Source: Metopolophium dirhodum
Taxonomy: Eukaryota > Arthropoda > Insecta > Hemiptera > Aphididae
DNA: 64,000 nucleotides
Reading direction: 5' to 3'
Assembly: GCF_019925205.1 (NCBI RefSeq)
Contig: NC_083560.1
Coordinates: forward strand, 41,834,270-41,898,269
Shown: one piece after another, positions 24,801-34,600 of the stretch
How positions within the stretch are numbered: the first letter of the stretch is position 1
How the letters are laid out: every line of letters starts with the position of its first letter
Notes under the pieces: model-generated
Seen by the model: only the letters and a program-made list of their open reading frames with translations
What the model was told of the DNA's origin: nothing
Databases searched by the model: none
Translations under genes and position numbers: made by a program

Positions 24801-27800
24801 AAATTATTAAGCTTGTGGAAAGTAAAAATTGGCAAAACAATTTAACATTTATTTCCACTAATTTTGGATTTTTAGTTTATACTATTTCAAAATTAGAAAC
24901 TTCTAAAATACCGTAAGCCAAGAGCCTAAAAATAGTTCATGATGCTATAAAGCAATTGAAACATGTTCCTGGAGATTGGAGTTTTAGCCAATTCAAAACT
25001 TCAAAATATATTGGAAAAAAATCCAGGATTTAACACTGTAATGTCGATAAGGTAAATACTACGAAACAAAACTCCAAAATAAGAATTTGGAAATATAGTA
25101 CACTCCAATAGAATTAACGTGTATGAAGTATTCACCTTAATTGTCCATTGATGTGAAAAGGTCATTCATCCATTATAAGGCGACTTTAAGAATAAATCGC
25201 CATCATTTTTAATTTGAAAATTTCAAGTTATATGTTGTTTTTAACTGTTTCCCTCACGAAGACAATTTGGATAGTTCATAATAAAAATTTTTAATATACA
25301 TTATTTTGTATTTTGTATTATTTATAATAAATTAAACCTTTTTTCAATTTAAATATTTAAATAATGTAAATTTATAAATATATATTTATTAAGTAATGAA
25401 CAGTTTATTATATATTTAAATATTTTCAATTTTATACTAAAATAAAATCCGTCCTCTAGTTATAACAGACAGTAACTCAAAATTCTTTCATCTCTCTCAA
25501 CTTTATGTCATCCTATGTCTTGGTACTATGGTTAATTTTACACAATTAAAGAAAATAAAGTACTAAATAATTTAAACTAATTATGGTTTTATGTTATGGG
25601 AATTTAAGCAGTGATTTGTCTGTATGTATTACAAACCAATTTTATAATATAAAGGAATTTGGCGTTGTTTGTGATGTACGCAAGTAGGTATCAAGTAATC
25701 AAAATGATGTTATAAGGGTTTTGAATAGATTGAATATATTATGTTTATTGTGATGTCTACTTAATTAAGATCAACTTTCTCAAAATTTTGATTTTATTAC
25801 TATAAAATCACACCAAAGTGCCAAAATTAAAAAAATTGGAGAGTTGATAATTTAAGTAGATTACACGACGAACCTAAATCCTTATTGTGTCATTAGCCTA
25901 ATTGTTATGTTTCATAAAGTACAACCAGAGCCATGCAAAAAGAGGGCAAAGGGGCAGTCCACTAAGGTGCCAATGTAAAACATACATTTAGACATTTAAA
26001 TTTTGAGCATATTATTATGTATATAGATTTATGCGTTAAATTCTGATTTTTTTTTTTTTTTGATATAGAAAAAGAGAATTGAAAGTTTAATTTAGTAAGG
26101 CCAATCATCCAATTTAAAAAATATTTTTCTAATGAAACTAAATAATATGATAATATCTGTGAACAGGAAAAAAATGTTTCAATAACTTATTCAACCAAAT
26201 AGCCCAAATGGTTTCATTAAAACATAATAATTTATTAATTTTTTAGGTACTATAGTTGTGTTATTTTATATAGAAATACTATTATATTGAAAATGTATGT
26301 CATTATTTGTTTAGAATAATTATAATAAATATTATATTTATTATATTATTTTGAATAATATTTATTGTGTATTGATAATATAAAATTATGTTTTGAAATA
26401 TGAATTATGTACTTATTTACCATGATAAAGGAGTAATTTGTGAGCATAACGATTTAAATGTATGTAAGCTCCCCTATAATTAAACGATATCAAATATCAA
26501 GTTGAATTGAAATCAAATATAATTGCATCAGGGCTCCAATGATAGTTAGCACAGTACTAAGTACAACTATAAATTTCTATATTATATTATATGTAGTACA
26601 ACAAACAGCCCATAAAAAATGAATAACCTACAACTAAAATTGTAAACAACGCCCAAATTTTTATCTGTTTCAAAAAGGTTTAATGTATACTGAGACCAGT
26701 TTCATTATCTATCACCATAATTGTTTAAAAAATATACAACTTTGAATTTATGACAGACAACTCAAGTTAATTATTACCTATTATATTTTTCTAATATACT
26801 TAAGAGATTCCTATTATGATTTATGATATTTACAGTTCTTTTAAACTACTTAATTCAACAAGGTATCTATTTGGTTTTAATTTTTCTGTGATACAAAAAT
26901 ATTAAGACGAGTTGAATAGAAACTATAATTAAAATTATATTATTATATAGGCGTATTTATATTTAGCATATAAATTAATAATATTGACAATAATGGTTAC
27001 TGATAAACGACAATTACTTACCTAGGCATTCACTAAATATCTAAAAAAAAAAATAAACAAATTATAAAAATAATCTAAAAATGTTTGATTGTTAATAGTT
27101 TTTACCTCAATTGCTCTATTAAGCAGCGTTAAAGAATCTCCACATAATTTTATTGAGCTGGCTTTTTCAATGGTTAATCTTGCCAAATCCTTTATTTTTT
27201 TAATTCCTAATTTGTTGAATTCATAGGAAATTTGTTCAAATCTTTAAAAATAAATAAAATTAGCTATAAAAAAAAAATTGTTAAAAACAAGTTGAGTAAG
27301 CAGACATATAAATATATAACATTGGTGTTACAATATTAAAATTGAAAGCAATAATAAATCATTGCATTCAAAAATGATTGTGGCTACATTAAACTTTTGA
27401 TGTACTCTCACTTCATAGTGCCAGACAGTGGTGGTTCACCTAGGAAATTTTAATGGGAGAATATGTTATAAGTAGAGCCCAGATTGTTACGGGATATGGT
27501 CAATCAACCGACAACCAAAATACTTACAGGATAATAGATCAAAAATAATATATAAACTATATTATAGAAGTACATAGGTAATCTAACAGAATTTTTAATT
27601 TATATCCTTATTAAAAATCTATTTATAATGAATATTGACAATGTTAATAACATTAATACTACTAATACGATTATAAAGACTGTTTTAATCTTTGGTGTAA
27701 ACTAAATAAGCCACCCTAATAGATACGTTGAAGGCACAACAAAGTTATGTGTCTCATATACGTAATTATGTAGTACATTTACGTAATGTTTAGAGTATCT

Positions 27801-30800
27801 TCGAGGTATTTCTCACAACCTAAGCATACAATACATTATATAACTGTATGATCTACATTTTACAACCTACAATCGTATTTTTATAAATGACTTTTAGTCT
27901 CTTTTGTATTTTGTTATTTTACGAATACATTATGCATTTTTATATAAATATATTGCTATCCATATTATTAACATTTGTACAATGGGTAGATTGTTAAAAG
28001 AAGAATAGTAATTTAAAATTATATTAAATGACCACATTATCCATTATTGTTGGTCGATTGTCCTGTCGGTCAATAGACCCAGAACAAATTTGTACGCACT
28101 AAGAAGTATCACAATATGCCTTTAAATAATAATATGCAGTAAAAATCGTGAAACTATTCAACAAATATGCATACAAAATTTAAACAATAACAATAGGTAA
28201 TGGTAAAATAAATTTACATAGTTAAATCTTTTATTTGATAGGTAACAATTAAATTGTTTAGTATAAAAATTATTCAAAAGCTGAATTAGTTACCTAATCC
28301 AAAACAAATAATTTTCTTATTGAAATTGCTTAAGTTGTTCATGTTAAAAACGATAAAATTGTTATTAGGTTACGAATATGTGATAGGTTTGTAATTGGTT
28401 AAATATATTATTAAAATTTTTGATTTTCTAAATGACAAGATATTATTTTACACCTTTATTAGATTTTGAAAACAATTTATAATTAAATTTATTAAATTTT
28501 ATGCAATTAATATCACATTTTGTCAAAATATACAAAAGTATACAATATTCATCTAATATGCAGAAATATGTAAAAAAAAAACTGTTGGTAGTAGCTTAAA
28601 ACTATTACAATTAGTAAAGATTACTGACAAAAATCCATGCTATAGTTAGTCATACATTTTAGCAAATCTTCGGAGGTGATATCAAAGGTACAGATGTCAG
28701 GGCTTTAGGGGTTACATTTTAAACTTAGCTTACAATCATAGACTAAGTTATAAGTATATTTTAGCCCGTACTCATAACTGTATACTATGTAAAAAGGTAT
28801 ATTTTATATCTTTGTCTGTGCTGTATATATATAAGTGTTAAGCTACATTTTCCTTGCTAAGTCAGACAGTCAAGACACACACCACGTACTGGATCAGTGT
28901 TCACACTAGTCATCCAAGTGTTGCAGGGAAAACGTATGGACAAAGGCTAAGAACATGTACCAATGTATCATGCATTAAAAATCCTTAAAACATATATAAC
29001 ACATGCATTAATCCCCTAAAAGAAGCACAATTGCTGAATTGCTTAAATATATAATAAAAATGTGCATTAACCAACCGAAAAATTCAAGTTAACATGTACT
29101 TTTAACAAATAATAATAATAAGTATATTAAAATGAAAACATTTTTTATTTATATATTAAAATTGAATTATAAATTATAACTAAAATGAGGTAAATATATA
29201 TTTTTTCTCTTTGGAAATCAATTAACATTAATATTCTTTTTTTTTTTACGGTAAGCAGTTAAAATTTAGTAGAAAGAATGGATCCACATCAAATAAACAT
29301 AAACTGAGATTATATATTTTGCACATAACTTAAATAAATAATTTGTATTGCCTATTAAAAATATTCATGCATTATACTTTTCATTTATACAAGTACAGTA
29401 GAACACTAATTATCTAGACTAATTAATTTCTAGGATAGTTCGGATATTTAAGCATATATTTTTACATCCACAATACATATCGAAATATACTGCGACAATA
29501 GCCAATAATGAGCATTCAATAATAATTGTAAGAAAAACTTTTCGTAAAATATAAACGTTATACATACGTCATACTAAAACGACTATAACAATTACAATTT
29601 ATTAAGTGAATGTCAGCGCACTATTTGTTTTCTCTCTCTAGCTCACATAGACAAACCGCATTTAGGCAGAATCATTTGTTCTATGTTTTTAAGTAATCTT
29701 AGAGAATAATCTTTTTGAGGAAATGACATATCAATTTGTCTAAAGATTGCCTCAAAATTATTTAAATATAATTTAAATGTACAACGTTTTTTTTTGTTTA
29801 TTTTGAGAGTCAAATACAAAGTCAAATAACAATAAAATATAAAATCGATATGTTATTTTTTTAAAAATATTATTCTCTATCTTTTTTGTAATGGGTGATT
29901 TTACTCTAAGATTACTTAAAAACATAGAAAAAATGATTCTATGTTAATGTGTTTTGTCTATGTTGCACATGGGCCAGAAAGGGAAAACAAATAGTGCACT
30001 GACATCCTCTTAAAAGAGCTTCCCCTTTTTTTTGCTTGTCCGAATAATTGGATAGTTAGAAGTCTGGTTAATTGATGTTGAGATAATCAGTGTTCTACTT
30101 AATTTAGATTAAAAAAAAAAGAAATCTATATCCTTATAAACGAAAATATTACTAACTGAAAATTATTTACTTTAAAGCATCATTTCCTGATAAGATTTTT
30201 GTAAGAAATGATATTGGTGTTTCACAGTCTGATTGTTTTGAACAAAATATATCCTGTAAATATTATAATTATTAGTTAATATAATATTTATAATTAATAA
30301 AATAAGTTTAACTGGCTTATCAAAAATCTGTAAATGAAATAAGCTTTATCTTAATAAAAATTTTAAAATGATTTGCAAAAGTGGCATTTTTAGACAGATA
30401 ACTTATTTAATGGGACACCACACATGCATTTGTTGTCGGATTTAGCTTTATTAATTTTCTGTTATAAACTTGTGATTCTAAGAAAATAAATGAAGGTCTG
30501 GTGTCCTTTTAATTGTAACATATTGGAATAACAAATATACTACAAGAATTAGTTTATATCACAAGTAGTCGCCCAATCTTGCATTTTGATAAACGGTTAA
30601 TGAGTTTCCTAACAAAGGGTGTCATGCCAGCGTCTGAAAATCTCAATAATTGTTCCAAATTAAAATTATAAGGTCAATCTATTTCTCATCAAAATTCCAA
30701 ACAATAAGTACTTATCAATTCTGTTATTGGAACCCTTAAAAATATCAAATTGCAAAATAAGATTTTACCATTGGTTATAAATACTATATATTGCTTACTG

Positions 30801-31160
30801 GCCGGTTTTTCGGTGGCAAAAAATATTTACTCCTGGAAGATGGCAAGGCGAAGTAACTACTAGCGATCACTACGTTACCCTACATTACTAACCACAAGCC
30901 CGCACCCAATAACACGGCCGTACGGATGATTATATCCGAAAACGTTGTAATCGCTAGTAGTCATGTCGCCTACCATCTATCAAGAGTAAATATTTTGTGC
31001 CACCAAAAAAACCAGCCAGTGAGCAATCTACAGTATTTATAATCAATGATTTTACTTATTAACATTATATCGTCCTCATAGTTAATACAAATACACCATG
31101 AACAATCAATAATTATAGGTGAATTACTAATATATTACTTACAAATGGTAACGAATTCAT
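14801..31160 (-). CDS. O-GlcNAc transferase (OGT)-like protein, 1140 aa, seven exons
   Basis: Coding exons in transcript order: 31160-31143, 30253-30171, 27241-27106, 27040-27022, 19701-18558, 17226-16303, 15899-14801. All have GT-AG borders, phases agree at each junction, and the sum (3423 nt) is a multiple of three. Canonical OGT moves GlcNAc from UDP-GlcNAc to Ser/Thr of nuclear and cytosolic proteins, using TPRs to bind substrate. Here residues 1-85 form a novel N-terminus, about 86-690 are degenerate TPRs (YAIFEIQSGHF matches the OGT start), and about 729-1130 form the catalytic domain (ALRPAPIQVSWLGYPSTS, LYKIDP, ADIYLDTHLYNGHRACLDAL, WAGVPVVTLPG). Residues aligned with human His558, Lys842, His901 and His920 are kept (His805, Lys957, His1016, His1035). 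The residue aligned with His498 is Tyr742 (FGEYPIS). Thr921-Thr922 are Arg-Ala. The intervening domain, about 120 residues in human OGT, is about 45. I infer a fast-evolving paralog with altered or lost activity. The reading frame is intact. Confidence 0.85.
16303..17226 (-). CDS. OGT-like exon 6, C-terminal TPRs and start of catalytic N-lobe
   Basis: Acceptor CAACAG lies before 17226 and donor GTAAAT after 16303. It encodes TPR units (for example NFEKALECYTMALQFQPDH), the spacer, and KLRIGFVSINFGEYPIS, where the conserved OGT histidine is replaced by Tyr. Confidence 0.85.
18558..19701 (-). CDS. OGT-like exon 5, TPR array
   Basis: It encodes about ten tetratricopeptide units, such as AYFKTAKFSKAISYYEKVL. 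The first part matches the N-terminal TPR cap of OGT (IFEIQSGHF, then SFKVYNNLGLIHW). The consensus is looser than in canonical OGT, whose TPRs carry a conserved Asn ladder that is mostly lost here. Confidence 0.85.
19702..22850. other. part of the 7.3-kb OGT-like intron, no element assigned
   Basis: AT-rich. A somewhat GC-richer patch at 19840-20070 has a 71-codon minus-strand frame with no recognisable motif. TCATAGGCGTGCG occurs at 21312-21324 (also at 34601 and inverted at 36604), and a degenerate inverted relative lies near 22270, so 21312-22290 may be a decayed transposon. Confidence 0.4.
22851..25458 (+). mobile_element. hAT-like DNA transposon relic, 2.6 kb
   Basis: The ends TAGGGAACGGAT (22851) and ATCCGTCCTCTA (ending 25458) are imperfect inverted repeats. 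The flanks GTAATAAC (22843-22850) and GTTATAAC (25459-25466) are a near-perfect 8-bp target duplication. Inside, broken frames near 23290-23400 (YCDKPESIDQRGQVI) and 24780-25040 (NSKLQNILEKNPGF) recall hAT-type transposases of hemipterans. Many stops make it non-functional. It lies in the large intron of the OGT-like gene. Confidence 0.75.
23933..24345 (+). repeat. 219-bp tandem duplication inside the hAT relic
   Basis: TGTATAATACTGTGATGCAA at 23933 recurs as TGTATAATTCTGTGATGCAA at 24152. The following sequence, including AGAATAATTTGTGTGTAT and GTTTCTTTATATYTGTGAAA, also repeats with substitutions and small indels. Confidence 0.75.
25467..27021. other. OGT-like intron, AT-rich, no feature
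   Basis: No gene, inverted repeat or coding frame is recognised. A fragment near 25920-25980 (AGAGGGCAAAGGGGCAG) looks like a piece of a dispersed repeat. Confidence 0.4.
27022..27040 (-). CDS. OGT-like exon 4, 19-nt micro-exon
   Basis: A 19-nt segment lies between a poly-T acceptor TTTTTTAG and a perfect donor GTAAGT. It encodes IFSECL plus one base, which completes an Asp codon with exon 5 at 19701. Without it the frame from exon 3 to exon 5 does not connect. This is prediction only and needs a transcript. Confidence 0.65.
27106..27241 (-). CDS. OGT-like exon 3
   Basis: Acceptor TTTAAAG and donor GTAAAA bound 136 nt with an uninterrupted frame (FEQISYEFNKLGIKKIKDL to LLNRAIE). The first base completes a Lys codon with exon 2. 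Helical, charged sequence; no known domain recognised. Confidence 0.65.
27242..29396. other. OGT-like intron, AT-rich, no feature
   Basis: No coding or structured element was recognised before the fold-back element that starts at 29397. Confidence 0.4.
29397..30099. mobile_element. pogo/Tigger-like fold-back element in OGT-like intron
   Basis: The ends AGTAGAACAC (29397) and GTGTTCTACT (ending 30099) are exact inverted repeats, part of long imperfect arms of roughly 220-340 bp; for example CTATGTTTTTAAGTAATCTT on the left matches its complement near 29904-29923. The terminal motif CAGTAGAACACTAATTATC and a flanking TA resemble pogo/Tigger elements of the Tc1/mariner superfamily, known for CAGTNGAACC...ATTATCCG ends. 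It is non-coding; the 60-codon frame at 29643-29825 is an artefact of the arm. Confidence 0.7.
30171..30253 (-). CDS. OGT-like exon 2
   Basis: Acceptor TTTACAG and donor GTAAAT bound 83 nt encoding DIFCSKQSDCETPISFL and on to DAL. Its phase (0 in, 2 out) fits both neighbours. Confidence 0.6.
30762..31060. mobile_element. imperfect palindromic element (fold-back MITE)
   Basis: The left arm from about 30762 (TTATAAATACTATATATTGC, then TACTGGCCGGTTTTTCGGTGG and TACTAGCGAT) pairs with the right arm ending about 31055, whose complement reads TTATAAATACTGTAGATTGC, CACTGGCTGGTTTTTTTGG and TACTAGCGAT. The arms are about 110 bp with a GC-richer loop of about 85 bp. It lies in the intron between exons 1 and 2 of the OGT-like gene. 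Superfamily not assigned. Confidence 0.65.
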
Positions 31161-31228
31161 AGTTTAAACTATGATACACCATACACGTGTGATCCACATA
31201 AACTTATGTCTGGACTGTTGACAATGAA
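31143..31228 (-). CDS. OGT-like exon 1 with start codon and 5' UTR
   Basis: The segment after acceptor TTTTTGCAG (AG at 31230-31229) contains a short out-of-frame ATG ORF and then the proposed start ATG at 31160-31158 (MNSLPF), followed by donor GTAAGT. The acceptor implies a further upstream non-coding exon that I did not find. The upstream ATG could lower translation. Confidence 0.5.
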
Positions 31229-32459
31229 CTGCAAAAATATATATATATTTTAATATTACTGATTACACTAATAAACAAATCATTTTAAAAAGATAGGTAG
31301 ATATAACTATTTTACAATGACCACCAGAGACAGTCAGGGAAATGTTGTTTGTCCTGGTCACATTTTTTTAAAAAATATCTCCAAGTCACCTACTGATTAG
31401 GGAGTGTATATAATTTGAAAATTATATTTAAATAAAATATAACGTATTGATTTTAAAAGATAAGGGGATCAAAAATATTAATTGCTATAATAACTGGTTT
31501 ACCTACTAAATCAAAAATGGCCGGTCAAGAAAAACATATAGGCTATTAGTTTAAAAGGTAAAATTTTATCCTTGGTTAGTTACAAATGCTTTAATATTAA
31601 GTTTAATATTTTGAAGGCAACAAATTGTAGTAAAAATTATATGTTTTAAATAAGTACTCGTGCAGCTGCTAGAAACAAGATGGTAGGCAACTTTTTCTTC
31701 CCAATCGTAGTTTATACCTTTGATCATAAGAACCCAAGCATATTTGGCATGGAATCCAGTTATAATATCTTAAGAATTTCAGATACATTAAAAAAAGTAT
31801 TTGTTTTTAAAGCCATTTCAATTTAGAAAGATAAAAGATAAAAAATAAAATCATATAGACCAAAATTAAGTTTATATTAATTACTCGTCACATTTCTTAA
31901 GGTTAGACTAGTAGGAAGAGATTACGCATTTTGTAGTAATTTGGAAGCTTTAGGACCTAGAAAATAAATATTAATAGAATATTTTAAGAATTAACCAACA
32001 TAAATAATACGTACTTTAAATTTTCCTGACACACCTTAAGACAATAATCTACTGAATATCATTCAGCAACTGAAAACATAAAGTGTTAACTTTATATAAC
32101 AAATTTTTTCCTCTGTCCTAAGAGTCTTTCGTCAATTCAAATGAATTTCTTCCACAAGCCTTTCACGAAGCTTAAGTTTCTGGGAGTATTTGCTGACTTA
32201 GACTACTCATTTATATTTCAGCGAATGTCAATGCAACTGATATGGTAATGATGTGTTAATAGTAGACAAGTCTAAGATTAAAAAAATTTAATTTAATTAA
32301 TATTTTAAGTTTTATTTAATTGTTTAGTTATTGTGATATTAATTAGCAATTATAAATCTTCTTTTTTTATATAATCTCAATTTAAAAAAAAAAAACCGAT
32401 ATGGTATATTATGTTTTTTTTTAAATATATACAACAATCTGTAAAACTGTATAGATAAG

Positions 32460-34260
32460 AGCTAGACTAAGTAGATATTTAAGAGAAGTTATAACTTTAA
32501 AAGACTTTGTCGATTCATTAGACGCTGAAATATGTAGTACAGTTCTTAATAATTCTATTACTAATAAAATTGATTTAAAAAATAGCACCCAAATAAATCA
32601 AAATACTTATAAATTAAGTCTTTACAATTCATTTACTTCTCACGATAACTCAAAACATGAATATCAGAAAACAGGGCTTAACAAAAATAACTCGAAAAAT
32701 TATCAAAATAATCCTAATTTCTAATTTAAATACAAATACTATTTTATCCCCACAAAATACACCCAACAAAAAGAGAATGAATGTAAAAACTCTACTAAAA
32801 ACTCTGATTAAACCTGATCATTTCAAAGGGACTGAGGGTGTTAGGAATATTTCTAAGCAATATCATAAGATTAGCAACATTAATGAATAAAATGAAAACG
32901 ACAAATTAAAATACTTTTCAATTTTTGTAAAAGGCACAGCCAATACTTTTATAGAAAATCTTGAAAATCAAAAAGAAAATTGGTTAAGAAGACCATTCTT
33001 CGAAAGAATCTGAAAGAGTTATACTTGCTATAGGTGTAACAAGAAAGGACACTACGTGGATAATTGTAAAATTCCAAAAATAATGATTAGGGTCCGTGTT
33101 AGAATAAAAATCGGAGCAGGTAACTCAGAAAAACACTTTAGAACTAAATAACATAACTTTTAATGAGATAAAAGGAATAGAGAAATATAATAATTATGTA
33201 GATTTTATTAAAAAATAGTACGACCAAAAATTAAATAAAACCACTATTAATAAAAACCTAGATATAAGTGAAACAGAAATTGAAACTATATATTTAAAAA
33301 ATAAATTAATGTCCGGAACCAGAGTAAGAATTTCAAAACTTTTTACTCAGCAATAATACAAATGATACGCAATCGTACTACTATTTAGAAGTAACCGGAG
33401 ATATATTTTCACTGGACAAAAACTTGGCAATGTCTCTCAATGACCCGGGGAATAACGTTCAAATTTAAAACAAATTTAATAATATAAAACAGTTATTAAT
33501 CAAAATAAAATTACTAAAGAAATAGCTTACCTAAAATTAGACGATCAGTGGTTATTATATCTGATTACAAAAGACAATTATAATGATAAACCTAAGTTTC
33601 CTAATATTTTCATAACCTTAGAAAATACAAAACAATTTTTCCCAAAGAAAAATGAGAAAACCTTTAACTATAAATAAATATAACACCAAAAAATAAAATA
33701 AATATTAAAAACGTTGACATAATATCAAATATAATAGATTCAAGTTACATAATAGATCAAATTGAACGGTTAAGTAAAAACAAATTTTTAGTATTAGCAT
33801 CATCCATTGTTAACAATGTTAAGTTAATAACATTCTATAATCAAATATATTGAAAGAATAATATTATGATACAGTGTCATAAAGATTACTATGTAGCGAG
33901 TCCTCAACGATTTAATTTTTTTTGGCAATCAACTAGGTAGTTATGTCAAAAAATCTTCAATATTTTAATCTAAAAAACGAAAAACGACAATATAAACTAA
34001 ATACATACATAGTCTGGATAATAGGCACGATAGCATTCATAATACTTTCACAATAAAATTAGCTCAGAATATAAACATGTGGAAAAATTCATAAATATTA
34101 TTTTGAGTTAACTGTGGACGGATTTAACGCGATGGAAGCGGCTAAGATGGTATCTCACGGAGATGTACAGTAAATTTCAACACGCAAAAAGATGTATCAC
34201 AACCTTAAAGGTTTTGTTGCAGTTCCTGTACTGAATTTAATATCATAATAAGATCGACCA
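32460..34260 (+). pseudogene. decayed element with CCHC zinc knuckle and macro domain
   Basis: Broken plus-strand frames extend over about 1.8 kb. At about 33018-33080 a CCHC knuckle of spacing C-x2-C-x4-H-x4-C is readable (CYRCNKKGHYVDNC), as in Gag nucleocapsids and related RNA-binding proteins. At about 33385-33645, in two frames, sequence resembles macro domains of the OARD1/Poa1p type: GDIF at the start, KFNNIKQLL in the middle, then KEIAYLKLDD and YLITK followed by a KP pair. Macro domains bind or hydrolyse ADP-ribose adducts. Several stops and at least one frameshift make it dead. No reverse transcriptase, LTR or integrase was recognised. It could be a retroelement or another integrated element. 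The 77-codon frame at 32657-32890 is in the wrong frame. Confidence 0.5.
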
Positions 34261-34600
34261 GTCTCTAAAAACCTTAATGTAGTCAAGTCGTTCTTCAGTT
34301 CTTATTGATTATAAATTGAACCTCTTACCTGTATCTTGTAATAATTGTTAATATTTGTATTGGATCGAAGAAATACTAAAATATAGGTTAGGTACCTACC
34401 TCGTACGAATATTAAAATTGTCCAGACCCAAGTTAGTTTCCAAATAAAAAAAAAAAAAAACGATGCGAGAAAACGGCTTTATCAATAATCAATATTCCGT
34501 AAATTATGATAACGAATTATCAAGTTTAACCATGGTTCGGTTTTCAAGAGGTAACGAATTTAAATACGAAAAAAAATACGTATCATATTATTCACATGGG

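Noticed and set aside
32657..32890. 77-codon plus-strand frame
   Set aside because: Wrong frame within the decayed zinc-knuckle element; composition is typical of AT-rich random frames.
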